NCBI GenBank assembly: GCA_025084515.1
Contig: JAJAGP010002227.1
Location: 1-64,000, forward strand
Source: Ancistrus triradiatus
Lineage: Eukaryota; Chordata; Actinopteri; Siluriformes; Loricariidae
DNA length: 64,000 nt
Reading direction: 5' to 3'
Shown piece after piece: positions 22,393 through 33,179 of this stretch. The translations under genes were made by a program, and so were the position numbers. The notes below the pieces were generated by a model. It was given only the letters and a program-made list of their open reading frames with translations. It searched no databases and was not told the origin of the DNA. Within the stretch, counting starts at the first letter, position 1, and every line of letters begins with the position of its first letter.

Positions 22393-24009
22393 CAGTCGTT
22401 ATGAAAAAGTTTGGGCAACCCCTGATAATTTTCATGATTTTAGTTTATAAATCATTGGTTGTTCAGATCAGCAACTTGAGTTAAATATATCATATAGCAG
22501 ATGAACACAGTGATATTTGAGAAGTGAAATGAAGTGTATAGGATTTACAGAAAGTGTGCAGTAATTATTCAAACAAAATTAGGCAGGTGCATAAATTTGG
22601 GCACCCCAGCAGAAAAATTACATCAATATTTAGTAGATCCTCATTTTGTAGAAATAACAGCCGCTAAACGCTTCCTACAGCTTCCAGTCTGGATTCTGGT
22701 TGAAGGTGCTTTGGACCATTCTTCTTTAGAAACATCTCCAGTTCAGTCATCTTTGATGGTTTCCAAGCATGGACAGCCCACATTTTCAGTAATATTCATG
22801 TCTGGGGACTGAGATGGCCATTCCAGAACGTTGTACTGGTTCCTCTGCATGAATGCCTTAGTAGATTATGAGCAGGGTTTGGGGTCGTTGGCCTCGGTGC
22901 AACTTTGTCACTGATTCTTGAACATTGTTCTTAAGAATCTGGAGATATTAACTGGAATCCATGCGACCCTCAATTTTAACAAGATTCCTAGTACCTGCAC
23001 TGGCCACACAGTCCCAAAAAAAAAAAAAAAAAAAAAAACAGCATGATGGAAACCGCCACCCAAATTTACTACTGGGTTTAGCAAGTTGTTTTGCCCTTGT
23101 CCAAAATAACTCAATTTTAGTTTCATCAGTACACAGCACTTTATTCCAAAATGAAGCTGGATTGTCCAAATGTTGCTCTGTAGCACACCTCAATGACTCT
23201 GTTTTGGTTGGCTCTGGTTTGTGGCGTGTGCTGCAAGAAAAGGCTTCTTCTGCATTACTCTTCCCATACAGCCTCTCTTTGGGGCCAAAGTGCGCTGTAT
23301 AGTTTGAACGATGAACAGTGTTTCCCCCCCACACCATTTCCTGCAGCAAGATGAGGTTGTTAGGTCTTTGGAGTGGTGGTCTGTGGCTTGACTATGACTG
23401 TTCTCACCATCCCTCCGCCTCTGCCTATCTGAGATTTTTTTCTGGTTCTGCCCAACTTCGGGAGTTCCTTAACTAGAACTTGTGCCTGTGGTCTTCCATT
23501 GCCTCACTATGTTCCTCACAGTGGAAACTGACAGCTGAAATCTCTGAGAGAGCCTTTCCCTTTCCCTGAACCATGATGTTGAACAACCTTTGTTTTCAGG
23601 CCATTTGAGAGTTGTTTTGAGGCTCCCATGTTACCACTCTTCAGAGAAGATGCAAAGAGGAGAAAAACTTCCAATTGGCCACCTTAACACTTTCTCATAG
23701 TTGGATTCACTTGTGTATGTAGATCAAGGGTCAATGAGCTTACAAAACAAATTTTGTGTTCCAATAATTAGTGCTAAAGGTATTCAAATGACAAAGGTGC
23801 CCAAATTTATGCACCTACCTAATTTTGTTTGAATAATTACTGCACACTTTCTGTAAAACCTATAAACTTAATTTCACTTCTCAAATATCACGGTGTTCAT
23901 CTGCTATATGATATATTTACCTGAAATTGCTGAGCTGGACAACCAATGATTTATAAAGAAAATCATGAAAATTAATCAGGGGTTGCCCAAAACTTTTTTT
24001 CATACGACT
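22393..24009 (-). mobile_element. Tc1-like transposon between TA runs (about 1.6 kb)
   Basis: TIRs of about 200 bp: left CAGTCGTTATGAAAAAGTTTGG and right CCAAAACTTTTTTTCATACGAC. Inner ends share TTTGGGCACC / GGTGCCCAAA. It sits between TA runs (22338-22387 and 24028-24070), which suit the TA target. Two distant related ends (GTGCAGTAATTATTCAAACAAA and complement) confirm that both TIRs are present. Confidence 0.85.
22640..23700 (-). pseudogene. Tc1-like transposase pseudogene, minus strand
   Basis: Minus-strand pieces in order: FGPKERLYGKSNAEEAFSC (linker), ASFWNKVLCTDETKIELF (first catalytic Asp) and, after a poly-T run (22 or so A on the plus strand at 23016-23038) that breaks the frame, [20 protein letters not shown] with the Glu region. 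The family's usual length is about 340 residues and the pieces cover most of it. The homopolymer expansion and several shifts kill it. In a working copy the protein cuts and joins DNA at TA. Confidence 0.75.
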
Positions 24010-24010
24010 A

Positions 24011-24023
24011 TATGATATATGTG

Positions 24024-24073
<50 letters not shown>

Positions 24074-24185
24074 GTATATATATAGTATATATATATATAA
24101 GAGAGAGGAGAGAGAGAAACGAGAGAGAGAGAGAAGAGAGTCGCGGAGAGAGAGAGACGAGAGAGAGAGAGAGATGAGAGAGAGG

Positions 24186-24236
<51 letters not shown>
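24011..24236. repeat. (TA)n followed by degenerate (GA)n array
   Basis: TA runs at 24028-24100, then about 140 bp of GA units broken by GGAG, GAAAC and CGC interruptions, ending in a clean (GA)n run to 24233. Confidence 0.95.
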
Positions 24237-24368
24237 TATTTTATAGTAATCTTACCAGGAATTTAGATTTTCAAATATTTATCAATTTTTTTTGTTTTAA
24301 TTTTCAGGGTGTGACGTGACAGAATGTGTTTCTATAGGTGCTTTATATGCAGTATAGAATGCAATATA

Positions 24369-24579
24369 CAGTGGTTCTTGAAAGTTTGTGAACCCTTTAG
24401 AAATTTCTATATTTATGCATAAATATGACCTAAAACATCATCAGATTTTCACACAGATTCTAAAAGTAGATAAAGAGTATAATATTTCTGTCTTATTTGT
24501 TTAACTGTGTTCTCTTTATCTACTTTTATAACTTGTGTGAACATCTGATGATGTTTTAGGTCATATTTATGCAGAAATA
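24369..24579. mobile_element. Collapsed TIR-only derivative of Tc1 copy A
   Basis: Starts CAGTGGTTCTTGAAAGTTTG after TA (24367-24368). It then carries the left TIR as in 6683 and, within about 110 bp, switches to the complementary right TIR (ATCTGATGATGTTTTAGGTC). All transposase sequence is gone, which makes it MITE-like. The last 30 bp of the right TIR are missing. Confidence 0.8.
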
Positions 24580-24589
24580 AGCAGCATGT

Positions 24590-26455
24590 AACATTCATGC
24601 AATGTTTCTCTGTAACGATAATAATTTCATAAATTTATAATAAATTTTATTAGAAAATAGGAATCTGTCTTTCAACTCTGGATGCTGCGCTCGTAAACAC
24701 ACTCAAAATGGGAAATACAGTGTACAGTGCTGCCCAAACTTTGATGTTACAGTATACAGTACTGTAGTGAACTTTAACTACCATATGTTGTAATTGCTTA
24801 CAGTCCATTACTGCATGCATTTCCATAAATTAATGCGTTTTTAGTATCTCTGATGCAATTACTTATCATCCGCATGAGTTTTCTTGTGAAAATACCCTAT
24901 ATATTTACATCATGACTCCAAAACATGCCCAAAGTAATCAGTGACACTAGTAGTAAAAAGCAAGGAAGAAGCATGGATTTCACTATGTGTACAGTACTGT
25001 TCTGTACTTAGTTTTTCATTTTGTTGTTTTAAAATTGTTGTTTGAAATAAACACTATGTGCAAAGTAGCTAAGCTACAATACTTAGTAACTGAAGGTATC
25101 TTACCCTACAATAGAGTAGCTTAAAAACACTGTAACTATGGTGATGTCTGGTCAATGTCCATTTTGGTCAATGCAGTGTTTTACGTTCAGAAAAATTTCT
25201 CAATATTACCATAAATATTTACTTACTTTTTCACTGTCATTATGATCCATTATCTCTTACCATTTGGTAGCTAAAGCCAAAATATCAACATTTCTTTAAA
25301 AATTAAAATGCTAATATGCTATTAACTATTTTTCAGATCATTAATGCAGGTTCATATGAATGATTGTAAGTGGATGAGTCAGAGCAGTGTTTTTGTATTT
25401 GATTTTCAAATTAAAGATGCATCCCACACTGCTCATGAGAAATAATTGCATAATCACATTAAAACATGTCTGCAATCCAGCACCACTGGGCGGCTAAACC
25501 ACATGGGGCCTGTTGGCATTCTGTTCTTTCAAATCTGTTTCCTTATGATGCAAAGAATGGGGTAGAGCAATGTTGCACTATATACTGCAAATAGCCACAA
25601 GTTTGTACACTTTTCTGAGCTTTGAGGTAGTACAAAATGACGAGGCCACCTTTTTATATTCCAGAGGTGCAGTCAAGAATATTTTAACGTAAATATGCCC
25701 TGTGCTGTACCTACTGTATGTTCCTCTGCAGGGTTTCTTACAGGAGTCAGGAGGGCGTTTTGTTCGGAGTATAGAAAGTTTCCTTAATTAAAACATAAAA
25801 AAACAGATTTATGCTACTTTTTCCAGGAAGAGAAATTACTTGGACAGGCTAATTTTTCATGTTTCGTGAAAAATTCGTGTTCCTAAAATTCATTTATACA
25901 CCCAACTGTGCAAGCAAATCAATTCTCAGAACTTAAGAATGATCTGGCCAGGAATATCTGCTTATATTTTTAACACCATTAAAACCATAAATGACCTGCA
26001 CATATAAAGGACTTGTATAATTGTGATTTCTGAACACATGCTCAGCATCTGAGTCTATGCAAGTTGCTCTGAGTACAGCCAGTTGCTCCGATGATATTAC
26101 ACATTTTCTCATTTCTCATTCTTTTAGGCAAATTGCAAATGTTTAAGCACATGTATTCAAATGAGCACTTGTGCATAATTGCCAAATGCATATGTCTTTC
26201 TCATCAGCATTGATTATGTTGCTTCTCATTTGAATTGCACAAACTTTCTATGATTTTGTATGAATTGTCCATTAAATTGTCAAAATCTGTCAGGGATACA
26301 GTGTGGGTTAGGGGTTAGGACTACTGAAGATGGTTCCATTTTGTATTTGTCTCACATTGAGTACAATATGTTTTATTACAGAATATGTAAACATCATGAC
26401 AATTTGAGGTCACAGGTGAGTAAACAAATTAAGAATGCATGAATGTTTGGTATGT
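24590..26455. other. Unassigned AT-rich DNA
   Basis: No gene or named repeat was seen. 25360-25560 and 26020-26260 are non-repetitive and rich in homeobox-type TAAT/ATGCAAAT-like words. This is weak support for regulatory DNA. Confidence 0.35.
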
Positions 26456-26457
26456 TC

Positions 26458-26755
26458 TGTCTTCTGCTGTAATGACTGGCATGGACTCCACAAATTTGTT
26501 CAAAATCTGATAATCCATGTTATCCCAGTATGAATTCACAATATCCCAAAGAGTGTCTTGTGATGTTGAATGCTTGGATTTATCTGTGTCCCCATAAATG
26601 CTTTAAATGGTTTTGGAGGAAAGTCCATGACAGTCAGCACTTCTTGATATTCTTTGGTCTTCAAGTAGTTGTTACTAAGCTTCGATGTACATTTCGGGTC
26701 ATTGTATTTGTAATGAAAAATCTTGTATTAGATTTGGTCTTGAGTGGTAGGTCAA
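26458..26755 (-). pseudogene. Tc1-like transposase remnant
   Basis: Same arrangement as at 12481-12800, with recurring words such as CCCCATAAATGCTTTAAATGG, CAGTCAGCACTTCTTGATATT and CTTCAAGTAGTTGTTACT. It is strongly decayed, and no ends are visible. Confidence 0.5.
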
Positions 26756-26759
26756 ATTG

Positions 26760-26943
26760 AGTCATGGTTGGTCATCGAGTCTCAAAGGGCTTGAAGTACA
26801 GAGCAGGGTTTGATTGAAGCCTTTAGGTAGAAAGGTTCTGGTCCATTTTTGCCTTTGTAGGTGAGCATTAGTGTTTTAAATCTGATATGGGCAGGGGGCC
26901 ACTGAATGGAGCACAGCAGTGGAGTGGCATGAAAAATGAAAAC

Positions 26944-26978
<35 letters not shown>

Positions 26979-27290
26979 ACAAACAGTCATGTTGTAGAGG
27001 AGATACCTACATGACCAGGTGAGTTTGGCAATATGAGCGGAGAACTGAGCTGGTTATCAACAATAAATCTGAGGTTTCCAAGGATGTGATGGAGGAGTTT
27101 AGCTGTTAGATATATTTGGGCTTAGGCTTGTTGTGAGATGCAGGTGGAGATTTGCATGTCTGATGGAGGGAGGGAGAGGATGAGTTGAGTGTAATGTGCA
27201 TAAAAGTGGTAGGAGAAGCCATGTGGGGTTAGGACTACACCAATGGGACAGGTGTAGAGAGAGAAAAGAAGGGGTCCCAGCACTATTCAC
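26760..27290 (-). pseudogene. L2-like LINE reverse transcriptase remnant (third LINE copy)
   Basis: On the minus strand from 27290 downwards: SVLGPLLFSLYTCPIG (RT motif around [13 protein letters not shown]), SYHFYAHYTQL (the YADDTQL active site with both Asp replaced), then a gap and SIQWPPAHIRFKTLMLTYKG (LHWLPVxxRIxFKxxxLxYKxxxG). Frameshifts and an ATTT microsatellite (26945-26980) interrupt it. It differs in sequence from the 1090 and 36561 copies and so is another subfamily. It cannot encode active RT. Confidence 0.65.
26945..26980. repeat. (AAAT)n microsatellite
   Basis: About nine AAAT units inside the LINE remnant. Confidence 0.9.
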
Positions 27291-27606
27291 ATCATGCAGA
27301 TGTGGATTCTCTCCATGATATCTACAAGGTGAACGTTTATTAAAATTTGCTAAACAGTGGGACGGTTCTCACATCTTATTTATAATATCAGTGGTGTGCA
27401 GTGCATACAGTGCATATCGCTTCCGCTACCCCCACCCCACCATGGCTCAAGCCCCCATGTCCCCTGGACCTTTCGGTAAATTTTCACTGTAAACTTGTAA
27501 ATTTGTATTTGTAGTGCAACTAAGTCCTCATGAGTCCTAAAATGGTTATTGTTAAAGCCAACCGAAAGGAATGGCGTCCTCCAAAAAATAGGCTGCAGTT
27601 AGCATT

Positions 27607-27917
27607 TGTAACAGCGGGACATTAACATAAGCGAGCTTTACCGCGTTGCATAACCATAAGCAGGCTTATTGCAAGACATTAACATAAGCGAGCTTACCAT
27701 GAGACAAAGACATAAATTCCTCTGCGTAATAGTGCGAGCAAACACGGATCACAGAAGCGGAAGGTATCCGCCAAATGCCGCAACAGTCCAAAGGTTTATG
27801 ACCGAAACAAATCCCCACCAGGAGGGAGAGAGCGGAGCACCGTAACTGTCACAGTCCGGATCGCCCCTAGTGGCAGAGAGGGGCGTTGAAAGCCCACTTC
27901 CGGGGCGGTTTGTGACA
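27607..27917 (-). repeat. 3' LTR of the minisatellite-bearing LTR element
   Basis: TG...CA borders. Shares TCCGGACTGTGACAGTTAC, the neighbouring CCACTAGGGGCGATCC and GAGGAATTTATGTCTTTGTC with the 5' LTR. Compared with it, it lacks the TATA-bearing segment but keeps a roughly 110 bp end with a duplicated AAGCTCGCTTATGTTAATGTC. Confidence 0.75.
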
Positions 27918-27919
27918 TA

Positions 27920-28935
27920 TCCCCCCCAAAGGAGCCTGAGACAGAGCCAGGGCTTCTTAACAAATGGCCCCTTGGGCCCTTTCCCTTTGTCTGGTGGCTT
28001 CCTCTCAGGGGGGACGTCCTCCGAGATAGCCAGTCTGGAACGGATGGCTCCCTGGCTGGCCTCTCGGGGTCAAACGGCCTCCTGGGAACAAACGGCTTCC
28101 TGGGAACATACGGCCTTCTGGGAACAAACGGCCTCTGGCAAGGCCTCTCTGGAGCATACAGCCTCTGGCAAGGCCTCTTTTGAGCATATGGCCTCTGGCA
28201 AGACCTCTCTGGAACATACGGCCTCTGGCAAGACCTCTTTGGAACATACGGCCTCTGGCAAGGCCTCTCTGGAACATACGGCCTCTGGCAAGGCTTCTCA
28301 GAAACATACGGCCTCTGGCAAGGCCTCTCTGGAACATACGGCCTCTGGCAAGGCTTCTCAGAAACATATGGCCTCTGGCAAGGCCTCCAGCATGGACGCC
28401 CTTGGTACTGGCACAGGAATTGGAATGGACGCCCTCGGCGCTGGCACTGGAACGGACACTCTCGGCGCTGGCAGGGGAACTGAAACAGACATCCTCGGCG
28501 CTGGCACAGGAACTGGAACAGACGTCCTCGGTGCTGGCACAGGAACTGGAACAGATGCCCTTGGTGCTGGTACAGGAACTGGAACATACGCCCTCGGCGC
28601 TGGCACAGAAACTGGAACAGATGCCCTCGGTGCTGGCACAGGAACTGGAATGGACGCCCTCGGCACAGGCACTGGCGATGTCGTCCTTGGTGCTGGCTCG
28701 AGCGCTGTCATCCTTGGACAAAGCGTCCGTGGCAGAGGGCTCGACACAAACATCTGCAGTGCAGGGGTCGGTGGAAATGTCCGTGGTGCAGGGGTCGGCG
28801 CAAATGTTTGTGATAACACCCTGAAAGTCACTTGTTCAGATACGGAACTAGGTGGCACATTGTTTTTAGGCACGGAACTAAGAGACCCCATGTGCTAGAA
28901 GACAGAGCTACTGTGAACAGGCACGAAACTACGTG
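27920..28935 (-). CDS. Repeat-encoded low-complexity reading frames of the LTR element
   Basis: Two minisatellite blocks fill this stretch. One has 30 bp units (about 28100-28385), which in one minus frame read [14 protein letters not shown] decapeptides. The other has 33 bp units (about 28385-28670), reading [11 protein letters not shown]. Because 30 and 33 are multiples of three, every frame repeats without stops, so long ORFs exist on both strands: plus 27870-28898 (342 codons; [21 protein letters not shown]), and minus 27796-28587, 28005-28721 and 28358-28891. I favour the minus strand, because it is the element's sense strand and its Pro/Val/Glu style continues into the next block. No known domain is present. 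Whether any frame is translated is unknown. Confidence 0.3.
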
Positions 28936-29343
28936 TTACCATGAACTCAGATACAGGAGTATGTTGCGCGACATGTAAGGAAACGGAACTAATGAATTCT
29001 GATACAGAGCTAACATGCTCAGACACAAAGCCAAAGGTGCAGCGCGCTCGGATATGGAACTAAACGATGCTAACGATTCAGACACAGAACCAACAAACTC
29101 AGGATCGGAGCCAACATGCTCGACTATGGAACCAGAGGGCGCGGCATGCTCGGATACGGAGCTATGTAATGTCAATGGCGCACCTACGGACCCAACAAAT
29201 TGAGATTCTGAAACAACATGCTCGGTCCTGAAACCAATGGGTGCAGCATGCTCGGACACGGAACCAGGTGACGCTAATGGTACTAACACTTTTTGCGAGA
29301 CAAAGACATAAATTCCTCGGCATACAAGCGCGAGCAAACACAA
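28936..29343 (-). CDS. SSVSEHAAP-repeat frame of the LTR element
   Basis: This minus-strand frame reads GSVSEHAAPIGFRTEHVV, then SSVSEHAAPSGSIVEHVGSD and SSISERAAPLA, an irregular decapeptide repeat from units of about 27-33 bp. The second minisatellite LTR element (minus frame 62742-63074) encodes the same style (PSSVPEHAMP, SSVPEAL). Shared peptide repeats in the sense strand of two differing elements argue for a former protein, perhaps a reduced gag. The frame begins in the truncated 5' LTR, so the true start is lost. No named domain is recognised. Confidence 0.35.
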   Translation of the reverse strand: MCLLALVCRGIYVFVSQKVLVPLASPGSVSEHAAPIGFRTEHVVSESQFVGSVGAPLTLHSSVSEHAAPSGSIVEHVGSDPEFVGSVSESLASFSSISERAAPLALCLSMLALYQNSLVPFPYMSRNILLYLSSW

Positions 29344-29536
29344 ATCCTCGCCAGAAGGGAGAGCTAGGACCCTGCTTAAATACAGTAAAGGACAGCTAAA
29401 ACCAATCTTTTCTAGGGCCCTAGCTTCTCACTCGGGTGGTCCGCAGTCCGATGGAGCACTGTAACTGTCACAGTCCGGATCGCCCCTAGTGGCAGGGAGG
29501 GGAATTGCAAGCCCAAGTCCTGGGCGATCCGTGACA
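29290..29536 (-). repeat. 5' LTR of the minisatellite-bearing LTR element (3'-truncated)
   Basis: Starts TGTCACGGATCGCCC. It holds a TATA-like TATTTAAGCAGGG (minus, near 29372-29384) and ends abruptly after TTTATGTCTTTGTCTCG, about 110 bp short of the 3' LTR. The deletion removed the LTR end, the primer binding site and the beginning of the internal region. Confidence 0.7.
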
Positions 29537-29569
29537 GCATTAGCAGCTCAGAGTTCACCAATACAGTAA

Positions 29570-29992
29570 GAGTATTGCTTTCACTTTTCATTTTCAATCT
29601 GTTACTCACTGAATTTCATGAGATTTTTCAACATTTTATTATAAAATAAGCTTTGAACTAATGATTTTGCCCAACTGTAGGTTAATGTAAATGTTTTATG
29701 CTCGGCTGTTTATAATGTTTATAAGTTTGACTCTACTGATAGAGTATAGACTGTATTAAACTCCTCTGTTCATGTTACATTTAACTTATGATGGATTTGT
29801 CAGAACATATCCTCATTGTGCATCAGGCAACAAACGTTTATATTATACAGTATGAATTTTCTGGGGGTCTGGAATGAAATAATTCAATTTACAATATTCC
29901 TTATGGGAAAAAAAATGTGCTCAGTATTTGTCATTTTCAATACTCAACAAGTTTTCTGGAACGAATTAATGACGAGAACTGAGGTACCACTG
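29570..29992 (+). repeat. Interspersed repeat A, copy 2
   Basis: Matches 626-967 (reverse) and 33180-33599: TTTTCATTTTCAATCTGTTACTCAC at the start, CCAACTGTAGGTTAATGTAAATG in the middle and GAGGTACCACTG next to TA at the end. Confidence 0.7.
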
Positions 29993-29999
29993 TATATGT

Positions 30000-32900
30000 A
30001 TTTAAAAATACAAATCAGCAGCCCACTACTGCAAGCACAAATTACAAATGTACCATGTATGAAAGAGAACAACAATGTTTTCCTATTTTTCCTAGCTTAA
30101 TCCACAAATCCTTCAAGTACAACCATTTAACCATGTATATTACAGTATGCAAGGGTAGCCAAAACATTAAGTGCATACCAACTCACCATTCTGTTAGGCT
30201 TATTTGAAGAAAAAGTCCATCCTCCGCTCCTTTGCCATAAAATGGTCTGTTACTTTGTAGGTAGACTTGGCTGACCTTGCTGTAGTATTTCAGTTTCCTT
30301 GTAAGTCACCAATTGCCATCATCTAGCCAAATTAGCATGCACATAGACAGTGACAATTATTTATAATTGAAGTAGCACCTTCTTCAGTATGCTGAGAAGG
30401 GGTTAGACCTCCATGGGCCTGAATGGTCAGATTGTCTTGTCATTTTGTTAACAGACTCACATTACCGAACCCTTCAAAAATGAAATGCATCTTATTGCAA
30501 CCAAGAAGACGCAGAGTAGGATTTTGAATTGGTTGATGTTTTTTGAATTCATGAACTAAATATTTATAGAATATTTTACATACACCTGTTTGTTATCCCT
30601 TCTCCGAAGGGTTAGAAGGGCCTGACTGCAGGTCCACATGTATTATATTGTGGAGTCACAAGAGAATTGTGTGGTCCAAACTGTAAAGTAAAACCTTGTG
30701 CATTTGAAACTGGCACCTGAATATTATTCAGTTTGATACACAGCAGCATTCAGCTATCTAAATAAAAATTCCATTCTGGTACATTAAGCATTCAGTATCA
30801 GGTTCCTTTTCAAGGTCTACTGATATGGAACATCTAAGTATTTTGACTACCCCTGTTTACCCATGTGAAAGGACAATTGGTGGCATTGGTTTATTTAGTG
30901 ACACAGCTACATTTTGAAGCATGAGTAAAATGTTTTGAGTCAGTTATCACATTTTTAGCTGTGTGACCTGTATCATTGTGCTGTTTTGATAAATGTACCT
31001 GAAGCTTTGAGAATGCTAAAATGTTTCAAGAAATGAGCAAATGCTATTGAATATTCATAACCCATTGAGAAAGCCAGCTATGATGTAGAACTAAGCTTAA
31101 TATTTGGTCTCTTCCAGTGCATCCTGAATACTTGGAAATTCTAAACAGCTACCAGTTCTGTCTTGTGGCATTTACGATTTGGGATAGCACCAATATCTAG
31201 AGTGCAACAGAAAGACCCTGAGACAGTACCCAGTAGTAAGAAATGTTGGCATTGCTGGTATTTGAGTACTCTTATGCATGGCTGGCTCTTTATCAACCAT
31301 TAGCTCTCTCAAAGATGCAGCAGAGTGCTTTAAGAATTCTCATTATTGATTACTGACATTTTCAAAGGATTTATTGAGTATTCCCTCTCACTATACATCT
31401 CTTTGAGATTCCAACACTGTCACCTCATACTTTCAGAGATCCCTGGTTTGAATCACTGCCCAGACTCTGCCTGAATGGAGTTTGTATGTTTTCCCTATGT
31501 CTGTTTGGGGTACTCCTGTTTGTATCCACATTCCATAGACATGCGTTTGGTCAGCTGGTGTCTTTTAAGTGTTCCAGAAACCCTGAATTGGATTAACTCG
31601 GCATTCATAAGAATGAATGAAAAAATGACTACATCCTCAGAAAAATCTCATTTGCATTTCTCTTTATTTGTATGTGTTGTGAATTGCCCAAATGCTTTTA
31701 TTTGAGAAGCCTCTCCAGCATTTTTCCAGTAATTCCCTAGTAAATCTAAGCTCCAGACACCAAACATGTGGTGGCTGTTCGATTACATTTGGGGTAATGG
31801 ATAAAATGTGTACATTTCATTTTCTATCTGAACATTTTCTTCAATCCTCAAAATGAAATGCTATAAAATGGGAGAAGTGGCCTTTTGTTTTTTTCTGCTC
31901 CACAGAACTGGAACTTATTAAACCTTGATATTCTTCAGGCTTTGTCTATTACAAGCTTTAAACAACCAACACCCGTGCCAGCTTTATTCATTTACTTTTA
32001 GCTCTTCTTGTTTGTCATATTTATTTTTTGCTCACACTTTGAATTGCATTTTCACTGAATGAAAGCTATTATCTATTGCTTTATCTATTGCTATTTTTAG
32101 TTTGTTTGGTTGTTGTTTTTTTTCTTTTGCCCTTGCCCTTGGTCACTCCTCGCAGCACACAGGCCGTGTCTTCATAATCTAAAATTGACTATTTTCCTCA
32201 TTTGATTACAGCCACATTAGGCAGGTCAGACAAGCAGTGCTGGGCTTGTTGCCCCGGAAACAGGGGAGAAAGCAAGTTCACCATCCATATGGGCATCAGT
32301 ACTTACACCAGTTCTAATGGGAGGGAGGCATGTTTGAGTGCAGACTCAGGGTCAATCAGTCTTGCTTTGGCATTTGCAGTATGGCTCTAAATGAAAGTTA
32401 ATTGGCTGCGCTGAGCTCACTAGCTGCTCCATTATGACAAGAGACTCGTGGCTAATGGAACGGCCGGGTGTAACCATAATAACCCTAATTTTCAATAATG
32501 CAAACAGGCAGATCTAACTGCAATGTGGGGAACAATAACAAGAAAGAATGCTAAGGATGTTTGTTTGGTCGAGACACTTAGCAAGTAAACAACCTTCATT
32601 TTGGTGAACAGGGTTTGAGCGTAGAAACTCTGCAGACCTTTAGACCCACTCTTGTTCCAGACATTTATAGATCTGAGTACTCAGGTGTTGTGCAACAATT
32701 TGTAAATCACCATGTCTGTTGGATTTAGGCGCGTCTATCGTTTGTTCTTGCAGGCATTCACCGTGTCAGATTCCTCTGTAGAATATAAAGACGTTTCCTA
32801 TTTCTGAACGCACTAATGAGTATGCACAGGCTGAAAAAATAAGAGTTTTAACAAGGAAGGATCAAACATTAACCATTAAAGATAGAAAAAAAGAAAACAA

Positions 32901-33175
32901 AAGGGGGATTGAAAGAGTGCGGCTGCAGAAATATCTACTGGATCAAGACTTGAAAGTGAAGTACGCATTTATAAGTTTAGTTACAGCTAAAATTAAGCTG
33001 TAAATTAAGTTACAGCTGTTTGCCTCAATTTTAGATGCCGCTGTTTACCTTAATTTGCTTAAATTGCACTGTAAACTCTGGAATATACCTTCTTTTTCCA
33101 AACATATCTTATTTTATTATTTGTTGAATAATCACATATTTATTGTAGCTCAGGAAGAGAAGGAACCAGTACAAT
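30000..33175. other. Largely non-repetitive DNA; possible conserved elements
   Basis: No exon or transposon was recognised apart from a family 2 SINE fragment at 31413-31560. 32190-32600 stands out, with balanced composition, no simple repeats, and TAATTGG, CATTATGACAAGAGAC and CTAATGG words of the kind seen in vertebrate enhancers. This is texture-based inference only. Confidence 0.35.
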
Positions 33176-33179
33176 CCAT

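Larger units (their letters stand above)
27607..29536 (-). mobile_element. LTR retroelement with minisatellite interior, no gag-pol
   Basis: Minus-strand element of 1,930 bp. It is bounded by a perfect 5 bp duplication GCATT (27602-27606 and 29537-29541). The 5' LTR starts TGTCACGGATCGCCC at 29536 and the 3' LTR starts TGTCACAAACCGCCCC at 27917 and ends GTTACA at 27607. A polypurine tract (minus CTTTGGGGGGG, 27921-27931) lies just before the 3' LTR. The interior (27918-29290) has no protease, RT or integrase, only three blocks of short tandem repeats. It must have been mobilised by another element's proteins. The 5' LTR lost its 3' part and the primer site, so this copy is now dead. Confidence 0.75.

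Noticed and set aside
22205..22484. Open frames rich in IYIYIY, HTHTHT and VCVCVC
   Set aside because: Produced by TA, TG and TATG microsatellites on both strands.
24012..24266. 84-codon frame rich in RERERE
   Set aside because: Produced by the GA array.
28100..28385. CRISPR-like array of 30 bp repeats
   Set aside because: Units are head-to-tail with no unique spacers, in eukaryotic transposon-rich DNA.
27870..28898. 342-residue plus-strand protein as a host gene (silk- or mucin-like)
   Set aside because: It lies inside an LTR element with target duplications, on its antisense strand, and repeats of 30 and 33 bp keep all frames open.
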